A stretch of DNA of 64,000 nt from Tessaracoccus antarcticus. Its GTDB lineage: Bacteria > Actinomycetota > Actinomycetes > Propionibacteriales > Propionibacteriaceae. Of this stretch, positions 1-6,682 are shown one piece after another. Under the pieces are notes generated by a model. That model worked only from the letters and a program-made list of their open reading frames with translations. It searched no databases and was not told the origin of the DNA. The first letter of the stretch is position 1. Every line of letters starts with the position of its first letter. The stretch is taken from the NCBI RefSeq assembly GCF_003688855.1, contig NZ_REFW01000002.1, forward strand, positions 124,001-188,000, given 5' to 3'. The translations under genes and the position numbers were made by a program.

Positions 1-50
1 TATGGCACCCTCTTCCCGCAACCGCACCGCTACCCCCAGGGAGCAACACA

Positions 51-1439
51 ATGGTCGCACCACATCGGACTCGGGGGCTGGCCGCACTCGGCCTCGCCCT
101 CGTCCTTGCCGGCGTCTCCGGCACCCCCACCTTCGCCTCACCTCCTACCGACACCGTCTCGAACACCCCACCCTCTGTGACGGCGACGCCATCCGGAACC
201 GTCGCGTCCCCTGCGGGGGACCTCAACACATCCGACAAGAAGCGCTGTCCGCAGCTTGAACTGGCCGCCAACTGGTCCGGTGACAACGCTCGACTGATCC
301 AGGACGCCATCGACAAGTACGGCCGTTGCAGTTGGAAGGCCGGGAACCCGCCGCAGGTTCGCCCGTACGCCGTCTTTGACTGGGACAACACCGTCATCAA
401 GAACGACATCTCCGACCAGACCATCTTCTGGGCTCTCCGCAACGACAAGATCCTGCAGCCGCCCGGACGCAACTGGCACAACACCAGCCGCTACATGACG
501 GTCCAGGGTGCGGTGGCGTTGCGCCGGGCCTGCGGCAGCCTGGCCAAACCCGGCAAACCGTTGCCCACCAGCACCAACCTCCGGTGCGCCGACGAGATCC
601 TGTCGGTGCGCAAGACACAGAAGACCACCGACGGCAAAGCAGTGTTCTACGGCGAGAACCAGCGCTACATGCAGGCCATGTACGCGTGGGTCGGCCAGAT
701 CATGCAGGGCTACACGCCTGCACAACTGCGCGCCATCGCCGCCGAGGCAAGGGACGCCGCGCTGAGTGCCCCCATCGGGGCGACGCAGGAGGTGGGTTCC
801 AGCACGGAAACGGCGTGGATTCGCTACTACCCGGAGATGAACGACCTGATCCGCACGCTGAAGCGCGCAGGCATCGAGCCGTGGATCGTTTCCGCCTCGC
901 CGAAGGAGTTCGCCGACGTCTGGGGGCCCGGTGTGGGAGTTGATTCCGCCCACACCATCGGCATCAGCCAGGTGGTTCGCAACGGCAAACTCACCGGTCA
1001 CCTCAAGGGATGTGGGGGTCTGCCGGACGGCTCGGATGCGATCATGCCCTACATCGATGGGAAGCGTTGTTTCATCAATCAGACCATCCTGGGTGTCAAG
1101 GGCGCCCGCGCACTCCGTCCGATGCCGACATCGCTGAGACCCGTCCTGGCGGGCGGCGATGCCACCACGGATGTCTCGATGGTGCTGGATGCCAAGGGTG
1201 TGCACGTCGTGCTCAACCGCAACAAGGCAGAACTGATGTGTCGCGCCTACGACAACGCCGACAAGCGCTGGGCCGTCAACCCGATGTTCATTGAGCCGTT
1301 GCCGAAGATGGAGGGGACCTACCCCTGCTCCACCACGGCCTTCACGGACGCCGCGGGCAATCCGGGTCCCGTGCGCAGAGCCAACGGATCCATCATCCCG
1401 GACCAGGAGGACACTGTTTTCGGTCTCACTCAACCCTGA
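51..1439 (+). CDS. Secreted HAD-type hydrolase
   Basis: A 462-residue protein with a Sec-type signal peptide over about residues 1-30 (basic N-terminus, hydrophobic run, small residues before a Ser/Pro-rich linker), so it probably acts outside the membrane. HAD motif I is visible as DWDNT (D110, D112), motif II as IVSASP near residue 282, and motif IV as GGDATTD near 368-375. These support an Asp-nucleophile phosphatase-like hydrolase; the substrate is unknown. The family is known for phosphoserine-phosphatase-like and acid phosphatase activities. A GGGAG ribosome site lies just before the ATG. A strong hairpin follows the stop. Nothing in the neighbourhood indicates a pathway. Confidence 0.85.
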   Translation: MVAPHRTRGLAALGLALVLAGVSGTPTFASPPTDTVSNTPPSVTATPSGTVASPAGDLNTSDKKRCPQLELAANWSGDNARLIQDAIDKYGRCSWKAGNPPQVRPYAVFDWDNTVIKNDISDQTIFWALRNDKILQPPGRNWHNTSRYMTVQGAVALRRACGSLAKPGKPLPTSTNLRCADEILSVRKTQKTTDGKAVFYGENQRYMQAMYAWVGQIMQGYTPAQLRAIAAEARDAALSAPIGATQEVGSSTETAWIRYYPEMNDLIRTLKRAGIEPWIVSASPKEFADVWGPGVGVDSAHTIGISQVVRNGKLTGHLKGCGGLPDGSDAIMPYIDGKRCFINQTILGVKGARALRPMPTSLRPVLAGGDATTDVSMVLDAKGVHVVLNRNKAELMCRAYDNADKRWAVNPMFIEPLPKMEGTYPCSTTAFTDAAGNPGPVRRANGSIIPDQEDTVFGLTQP

Positions 1440-1456
1440 GATCACACGCACCACCG

Positions 1457-1510
1457 CCCCGTGCCTTCCGAGCCCCTCCCGTCCACGACGGGGAGTTCGG
1501 AGGCACGGGG
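1457..1510 (+). terminator. Probable intrinsic terminator after the HAD gene
   Basis: Long hairpin: CCCCGTGCCT pairs with AGGCACGGGG, continues through TCCGA/TCGGA with one bulge, and has an inner GC-rich stem around a CAC loop. No T tract follows, which is usual in high-GC actinobacteria. Confidence 0.7.
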
Positions 1511-1619
1511 CCCGGTCCGCTTCGCCGCCCGCGAACCGGAGACGGGAAGTCGCCGATGACAGGACCGCAACGCCTGTCACGGTCAGCCCTGGACAGTCGA
1601 CGAAAAGGACCCAAGGTCA

Positions 1620-2879
1620 ATGATGAGCCACAGCAGCCCCGAGATCGTCAGCCCTGAATCGGTGGGCATGTCCAGTCAGCAACTCCGCCGCCTGGACGAA
1701 CTGGTCGCACGCCACATCGAGAGCAATGCCTACCAGGGCAACGTCGTGTTGGTGGCGCGCCACGGCCAGATCTGCCACTTCGCCGCCGCGGGCAAGGCGG
1801 ATGATGGCGTCGAGATGACCACCGACGCCATTTTCCGGCTGGCGTCGATGTCCAAGGTCCCGGCGGCCGTCGCCGTCCTCCAGTTGTGGGAACGTGGGCT
1901 GATCAGCCTGGCGGACCCCATATCGGCGTACCTGCCCGAGTTCGCCACGCCGCAGGTGGCGGTCTGCGCCCCGGACGGCACTTACGAACTCCGGAACGCG
2001 AGCCGCGAGATCACCATCCACCACCTGCTCAGCATGACGGCCGGTATGACGAACACCTGGTGGGACGGTGCCTTCACGCACCCCGCCTACGGCGTGGTGC
2101 CGGCGCTGTATGCCGAGGCGGGCGTCCGTGATGACATGAATGCCCCGGACCTCACCCTCGAGGAGAACATCAGAGCGGTCGCCACGGTGCCTCTGATCGC
2201 GGACCCGGGCGAGATGTTCGACTACTCCAACAGCAGCGTCGACACCCTGTGCCGCCTCGTGGAGGTGGTGTCCGGGAGCAACTACGACGATTATCAGCGC
2301 GCCCACATCCTGCAACCGCTGGGGATGGACGAGACGTGGTTCTTCCTACCCGACGAGCACCGGTCCAGGTTGGCCGAGGTGTACTGGCCCGGACGTGACG
2401 AGAAGCAGACCCACAACGTGCAGGTGGGGCCGTTGACCCTGGGCCCGGAGGGTGCCCACAGTCCACACCACACCTACTTCAGCGGTGCCGCGGGTCTGCA
2501 CGGCACCACCCACGACTACTTCAAGTTCGCCCAGATGCTGCTCAACAAGGGCGAGTTCGGCGGAGAGCGGATACTCAGCCCCGCCGCCGTGGGGCTGATG
2601 ACCAGCAACCAGATCGGTGACCTGGACAACTGGCAGCTCACCCAGAACAAGTGGGGCTACATGCTCGACATCCAGCAGGGGGTCAACGCGGCACCCGGAT
2701 CGATGCACTATCTGGGAGGGCCGGGCGCCTACAGCTGGCAGGGGTACTTCAGCACCAAGTTCGTCAACAACCCGGCACTCGACACTGTCATCCTGACGAT
2801 GACCACCCCGGCTGCCGACGGCGCGCTACCGCACAACCTGCGCCTGATAGCAGCGGCAACGGCTGCCGTTGTCGACTGA
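1620..2879 (+). CDS. Beta-lactamase-family serine hydrolase
   Basis: A 419-residue protein of the class C beta-lactamase/esterase/D-peptidase fold (Pfam Beta-lactamase type). The SxxK motif is S76-M-S-K79 and the second motif is Y202-S-N204; the usual third motif region near the C-terminus reads LGGPGAYSWQG, closer to the esterase-like members than to true beta-lactamases. No signal peptide is seen, so it is probably cytoplasmic. Two adjacent ATGs at 1620 and 1623 are equivalent start choices. It stands alone downstream of a terminator; the substrate cannot be told from sequence. True beta-lactam resistance is unlikely. Confidence 0.85.
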   Translation: MMSHSSPEIVSPESVGMSSQQLRRLDELVARHIESNAYQGNVVLVARHGQICHFAAAGKADDGVEMTTDAIFRLASMSKVPAAVAVLQLWERGLISLADPISAYLPEFATPQVAVCAPDGTYELRNASREITIHHLLSMTAGMTNTWWDGAFTHPAYGVVPALYAEAGVRDDMNAPDLTLEENIRAVATVPLIADPGEMFDYSNSSVDTLCRLVEVVSGSNYDDYQRAHILQPLGMDETWFFLPDEHRSRLAEVYWPGRDEKQTHNVQVGPLTLGPEGAHSPHHTYFSGAAGLHGTTHDYFKFAQMLLNKGEFGGERILSPAAVGLMTSNQIGDLDNWQLTQNKWGYMLDIQQGVNAAPGSMHYLGGPGAYSWQGYFSTKFVNNPALDTVILTMTTPAADGALPHNLRLIAAATAAVVD

Positions 2880-2959
2880 AGGACGCAGTCCACTGAAGGT
2901 GTGACAGGGCCTCAGGGCATCTGACTCCCCGACACATGCCCAGGGTATTCAATGGGTGC

Positions 2960-3940
2960 ATGGTGAATTCCGTCGATGTTTCGTGGCAGCTGGATGGCAT
3001 GGCGATGGAGGGCACGCTCGCGCGCCCGGAGGGGGAGGGACCGTTCCCGGCCGTGGTCCTCGTCGCCGGGAGCGGGCCGACGGACAGGGATTGGTGTTCG
3101 CCCATGCTGCCCGGCACCCAGGGCAGCGCGCGGCTCTTCGCCGAGGCGTTCGCCCGGGCCGGTATCGCCTCCCTGCGCTACGACAAACGGGCCTCGGGCC
3201 CGCATGTCATGGACAACCTCCCCCGGTTGAGCGGCAGGATGAGCATGCAGTCCCACCTGGACGAACTGGCCGCCGCCGTCCGGGTCCTTGCGGGGCAGGA
3301 TTTCGTGGACGCCACCAGGATCGTGGGGCTCGGCAACAGCGAGGGCACGCTGCACGTGCTCCACTACGCGACCAGTGATCAGGACGTGCCGTTTGCCGGT
3401 GTCGTCCTCGCCGCTCCGCCGGGGCGTCCCATCAGCGAGTTGCTGGTGTCCCAGTTGGCGCTGCAGGCAGCCCAGGTGCCGGGCGGTGCCGCCATGATGC
3501 CGAGGGTGGAGGAGGCCGTCGCCCGCTACACGGCAGGGCAGCCGATGGATCCCGACCCCACGCTGCCGGAGAGCGTCCGGATGGTGCTGTCCAGCTTCGA
3601 GACACCGATGAACCTGCCGTTTGCGCGCGAACTGTGGAGTGAATCCGCGAAGGAAGCACTCGTGCGGTTGGAGATCCCGGCGCTGGTCCTGATCGGTGGG
3701 AGGGACGTGCAGGTGGACATGCACGCCGACGGCGACCCGCTCCAACGAGCCGCAGCCGGGATGCCGAACGTCACCTTCGCGTTCCCGGCCAACGCCAACC
3801 ACGTGTTCAAGGAGGACACCCGGACGCCCGCCGAGGTCGCGGCGTCCCCGGGGAACGGGTACAACGATCCCGACACGCACCTGGACCCCGAGAGCCTCAC
3901 CACCATCCTCGACTGGTTGCGCACCATCCTCAAGGCGTGA
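2960..3940 (+). CDS. Alpha/beta hydrolase (serine hydrolase, S33-like)
   Basis: A 326-residue alpha/beta hydrolase from the chosen ATG. The nucleophile elbow reads GLGNSEG with Ser127; the acid is likely D249 in LIGGRDVQVD and the catalytic His is H281 in ANANHVFKED. The oxyanion-type segment VLVAGSGPTDRDW follows the first strands. Homologous proteins are generic esterases or peptidase-S33-like hydrolases, so a specific substrate is not assigned. The frame opens at 2936, but the extra eight residues look non-conserved; GTG at 2963 is another possible start. It converges on the minus-strand secreted protein gene. Confidence 0.8.
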   Translation: MVNSVDVSWQLDGMAMEGTLARPEGEGPFPAVVLVAGSGPTDRDWCSPMLPGTQGSARLFAEAFARAGIASLRYDKRASGPHVMDNLPRLSGRMSMQSHLDELAAAVRVLAGQDFVDATRIVGLGNSEGTLHVLHYATSDQDVPFAGVVLAAPPGRPISELLVSQLALQAAQVPGGAAMMPRVEEAVARYTAGQPMDPDPTLPESVRMVLSSFETPMNLPFARELWSESAKEALVRLEIPALVLIGGRDVQVDMHADGDPLQRAAAGMPNVTFAFPANANHVFKEDTRTPAEVAASPGNGYNDPDTHLDPESLTTILDWLRTILKA

Positions 3941-4007
3941 GGCTGGGGCTGGCGGGTCACCCACTGGCCCATGTGGGTCTGGAGGTGGCCGGTTGCTGGC
4001 CGACTTT

Positions 4008-4910
4008 TCAGTTGAACAGGACCTGGTTGTTGAACACCCAGAGGTTGTCCTGGGTGTACTTGCCGCCCTTGTGGTCGATGACCGTCGTCAGGATGTAGCT
4101 GCGGCAGGCACCACGGCCTGTGTTGGGTGTGTCGCACTCGGTGCGCCACTGACGGCCCTCGGCGCTGGTCCATTTCCCGGTGCGGCCCAGGGGGTTGGTC
4201 TTCCACAGGGCGCGGTCGGACCAGCGGTAGGTGAGGGAGTTGAAGGCCCATCCCTTGACGGTTTCGAAGCCAGTGGGTGTCTTCTTGATGACCGTGGCGA
4301 AGATGTCGGTGCGGCATCGTGCGGTGGCGGAGTAGCTCTCGCAGGTGGTGCGCCACTGGCGGCCGTTGACGGTGCGTTCCCCGGGGATGGTGTAGACCTC
4401 CATCATCGGCCGAAACAGTTTGGCGACCGGCACTGTTGCTTTGCTCAGCCATGTGAGGCCGAGGTCCATTCTTGCTACGGCGCCGGGGGAGAACTGCCAA
4501 TTGACATCGGTGAAGATGCTCGCATCGGCCCACGCGAACGCCCCGCTGCCGAGCGCCGGAAGCGGTTGCGGCGTGAATTCGTAACCGATGGAATTACTTT
4601 CGTAGACTGCCCGGATGCTGTCCTCGACCTCTTTGGGACTCGAGAAGTCGGGGGAGACGAAGAATATCAACCCCAAGGGGATGTCGGGGAGTCCCTTTAC
4701 CCCGTAGCTGCAGGTGGTGGGAGTTGCCTCGAGGCTCGCCAGGAGGGGTTCAGTGGAAGCGGCTGGGCGGAACTTGTTGATCTCGGCCACGCTGGGACAG
4801 GACACACGCTTGACGGGCGCGACGTCAGCGGCTGCCGTGGACACCGGCCAGAGCGCCGAGGCGAGTGCAACGGCAAGCGCCGCTGCAAGGACACGGGGAT
4901 GACGCTTCAT
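4008..4910 (-). CDS. Secreted protein with duplicated C-terminal module, function unknown
   Basis: A 300-residue protein with a clear signal peptide (MKRH then a hydrophobic stretch ending near ALA/AAA, about residues 1-28). The N-terminal half is unassigned. The C-terminal half contains two related units, each with GRQWRTxC, a second Cys about ten residues later, an xTVI strand and a closing aromatic-rich segment (KGWAFNSLTYRWS in the first, DNLWVFNNQVLFN in the second). The Cys pairs suggest disulfide-stabilised exported modules. An AGGAG ribosome site sits five bases before the ATG. No function is assigned. Confidence 0.7.
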   Translation of the reverse strand: MKRHPRVLAAALAVALASALWPVSTAAADVAPVKRVSCPSVAEINKFRPAASTEPLLASLEATPTTCSYGVKGLPDIPLGLIFFVSPDFSSPKEVEDSIRAVYESNSIGYEFTPQPLPALGSGAFAWADASIFTDVNWQFSPGAVARMDLGLTWLSKATVPVAKLFRPMMEVYTIPGERTVNGRQWRTTCESYSATARCRTDIFATVIKKTPTGFETVKGWAFNSLTYRWSDRALWKTNPLGRTGKWTSAEGRQWRTECDTPNTGRGACRSYILTTVIDHKGGKYTQDNLWVFNNQVLFN

Positions 4911-5091
4911 GGCTGCTCCTGGCGTTGTCGAGGAAACCGAGTTGGCTCACCATACGTCGGGCGGGTGCTCTGAGGCCCGACTCGTGGCAATGTGCGTCAG
5001 CCAACGGTGCAGCGGTCCCGTATTCTGTGTGGTGACCGCGGCGGGGGATCCGACTTCCCGCTGAAACGGTTCGCAGGCGTGGAGGTTGTTC

Positions 5092-5556
5092 GTGGTCGGT
5101 CAGATCGTGTGGGCCGTCGTCGTGGCTGTGCTCCTCGTGGCGGTGTCCGTCGGATGGGCCATACGCGGGGCCGTGGTGGTCCGCGAGGCTCTCGTTCCAC
5201 CGAAACAGCGTGGGCAGGTGGCCGTCGTGCACCCCGCGCTCCTCACGCTGCTCAGCGGACGCGCAACTGTCTTCGCGTGGTGCTTTCTCCTCGCCTTCGC
5301 GCTCCTGTTCCTGACCCATTCCATGGGTCGTGCCCAGACATGGGTGGGGGCGATGGTGCTGGCTTTCGCCTACGCGCTGTTGTCTGCGATGCTCACCGGG
5401 TTCACGGTCTGGGTGCGTGCCCAGCGCAGCGGCCAGGGCACTCTTCCCCCGATCCACGCCGGATCGTTCCGCTGGGCCGCATGGGTGGGGCTCGGTGTTG
5501 GCGTTGTGACCATCGCCTATCTCGTGGTCGATGTCGTCACCAGCCTGACCCTCTGA
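5092..5556 (+). CDS. Small integral membrane protein, unknown function
   Basis: About 154 residues with four hydrophobic segments: near the N-terminus, around residues 50-72, 75-97 and 125-150. A GTG at 5092 is preferred because GGAGG lies six bases upstream (5081-5085); an upstream TTG at 5086 would directly abut that site. Length and topology resemble the actinobacterial DUF3180-type membrane proteins, but the resemblance is weak and is not relied on. It is divergent from the secreted protein gene and precedes the SOS operon leader. Confidence 0.6.
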   Translation: MVGQIVWAVVVAVLLVAVSVGWAIRGAVVVREALVPPKQRGQVAVVHPALLTLLSGRATVFAWCFLLAFALLFLTHSMGRAQTWVGAMVLAFAYALLSAMLTGFTVWVRAQRSGQGTLPPIHAGSFRWAAWVGLGVGVVTIAYLVVDVVTSLTL

Positions 5557-5665
5557 GGCCGCTGTGGTGTCCGCGCCCACGGCGTGTGACCGACTGGTTC
5601 GCGCTCATCGTCGCACCGGAATTGGAACACCCGGGTGCTGCCCGGCCACGCGACTCGCGGGGACC

Positions 5666-5696
5666 TTGACGGACTGTCAGGGGCCGGGCTTATAGT
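5666..5696 (+). promoter_or_regulatory. Probable SOS operon promoter
   Basis: TTGACG (5666-5671) and TATAGT (5691-5696) with a 19-base spacer, immediately upstream of the LexA box. The predicted transcription start falls just before or inside the operator, a placement where bound LexA would block initiation. This 430-base gap between genes (5557-5987) holds only this promoter, the operator and the leader hairpin. Confidence 0.6.
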
Positions 5697-5706
5697 GGTT
5701 GTCGTA

Positions 5707-5722
5707 TCGAACAGTTGTTCGA
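5707..5722 (+). promoter_or_regulatory. LexA operator (SOS box)
   Basis: TCGAACAGTTGTTCGA matches the actinobacterial and Gram-positive SOS box TCGAAC-N4-GTTCGA at every fixed position and is a near-perfect palindrome. It lies upstream of the translesion polymerase operon and next to a -35/-10 pair, so repression by LexA and release by DNA damage is the expected control. Confidence 0.9.
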
Positions 5723-5771
5723 ATGAAGCCTTGGGAAGAGGCTCCGAACCACCGCCGATGCACGGAGGGCC

Positions 5772-5818
5772 GCTTTGGGCCCCGGCGTGGCCTCGACCCC
5801 TGCGCCGGGGCCCAAAGC
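5772..5818 (+). terminator. Strong terminator-like hairpin inside the SOS operon leader
   Basis: GCTTTGGGCCCCGGCG (5772-5787) and CGCCGGGGCCCAAAGC (5803-5818) form a perfect 16-bp stem with a 15-base loop. It lies between the SOS promoter and the first operon gene, so it may act as an attenuator, or as a plain terminator for a short leader transcript. No T tract follows. Confidence 0.6.
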
Positions 5819-5987
5819 CTCCTCCGGGGACTCCGTCCCGGTGCTCTTGGGCGCCGGAACGAGCGTTTCAGGGGCGCCGTCCTGAGGAGCGAGCATGGGA
5901 AAGGATGCCGCTTCGAAGAGTGACAGGCGAGCGTCTCGAAGGATCGAACGCAGTTCTCACGAATGGCAACGAACCCGGAAGGCCCCC

Positions 5988-6317
5988 ATGCGTAGTTATG
6001 ACGAACCCATTTGCGTCCTGTTCAGCGACCGTCCCCAGCAGTTCATCTGGCGCAACCGGTTGCTGCTGGTCAAGGAGGTCCAGGGCAGGTGGAGCAGATC
6101 GACGGCCTGGTGGGAGTCCCCGCGGGTCTCCGCAGCCCGTGGCGATGCGGCCACCACGGGCGCAGCCGTCGACACCGGGCGCCCCCCTGCAGCGGACCTG
6201 CTGGAGGAAATGGAGGTATGGCGCGTCGAGGCCGGCAACGGCATGCAGCGGGGCGTCTACGAACTGGCCCGCTCCGTGGGCCGCGACGACTGGGTGCTCC
6301 AGGCGGTGTGCGACTGA
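5988..6317 (+). CDS. DUF6504 family protein, first gene of the SOS operon
   Basis: About 109 residues. The N-terminal segment MRSYDEPICVLF...PQQFIWRNR is typical of the small DUF6504 proteins found beside actinobacterial translesion polymerase genes; the biochemical role is unknown. The frame is open from an ATG at 5895 that has a strong GAGGAG site, but the third codon position GC over 5895-5987 is only about 58 percent, far below the operon genes, so the extension looks non-coding; 5988 has GGAAGG five bases upstream. Its stop codon overlaps the next start (TGATG), indicating translational coupling. Confidence 0.75.
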   Translation: MRSYDEPICVLFSDRPQQFIWRNRLLLVKEVQGRWSRSTAWWESPRVSAARGDAATTGAAVDTGRPPAADLLEEMEVWRVEAGNGMQRGVYELARSVGRDDWVLQAVCD

Positions 6318-6682
6318 TGGCCTCCGCAACCTCTCGAATGATGGAGGCCCAGGAGTTGGCCACCATCGGCTGCATCGAGCACCCAGCTGACCGCTACATG
6401 GCCGCACATCGAGCCGCCGAGCAGTTGGCGCTCGTGGTGATCTCGGGTACACCGGGGCGGGTGCGGGGACGCCACGACGTCTGGGAGCTGCTGGCGCGTC
6501 GCGCCCCGCACCTGGCCGAATGGGCGGCCTTCTTCGGATACCTCTCCACACGGGTGAAGGTGGTGGCAGCGGGTGAGCGGGCCATCGTCGGCGAACGCGA
6601 GGCCGACGACCTGGTGCGGGACCTCGAACGCTTCCTCACCGACATCAGCCGCCGGACGCGTGTCCGGAGGGTTGTTTCGTGA
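6317..6682 (+). CDS. SAV_6107-type HEPN domain protein
   Basis: A 121-residue, mostly helical protein. Length, composition and position next to DUF6504 and dnaE2 fit the SAV_6107 family of HEPN-domain proteins. It contains R26-YMAA-H31, which has the R-x4-H spacing used by catalytic HEPN RNases, though it sits in an early helix rather than the usual late one, so activity is uncertain. It starts on the last base of the upstream stop and its own stop overlaps the dnaE2 GTG by four bases. It should be co-induced with the polymerases by DNA damage. Confidence 0.7.
   Translation: MASATSRMMEAQELATIGCIEHPADRYMAAHRAAEQLALVVISGTPGRVRGRHDVWELLARRAPHLAEWAAFFGYLSTRVKVVAAGERAIVGEREADDLVRDLERFLTDISRRTRVRRVVS

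Noticed and set aside
138-1580. A 480-codon minus-strand frame opposite the HAD hydrolase
   Set aside because: No family motifs; the plus-strand frame has a signal peptide and all HAD motifs.
3959-3978. ACCCAC/GTGGGT inverted repeat between the alpha/beta hydrolase and the secreted protein gene, considered as a terminator
   Set aside because: Only a 6-bp stem with an 8-base loop; too weak to call.
5723-5923. Short leader frame starting at ATG 5723 right after the LexA box
   Set aside because: No ribosome site, no family resemblance, and it runs through the hairpin; not supported as a gene.
5895-5987. N-terminal extension of DUF6504 from ATG 5895 with a strong GAGGAG site
   Set aside because: Third-position GC is low compared with the operon genes and the residues look unlike the family start; kept only as an alternative.
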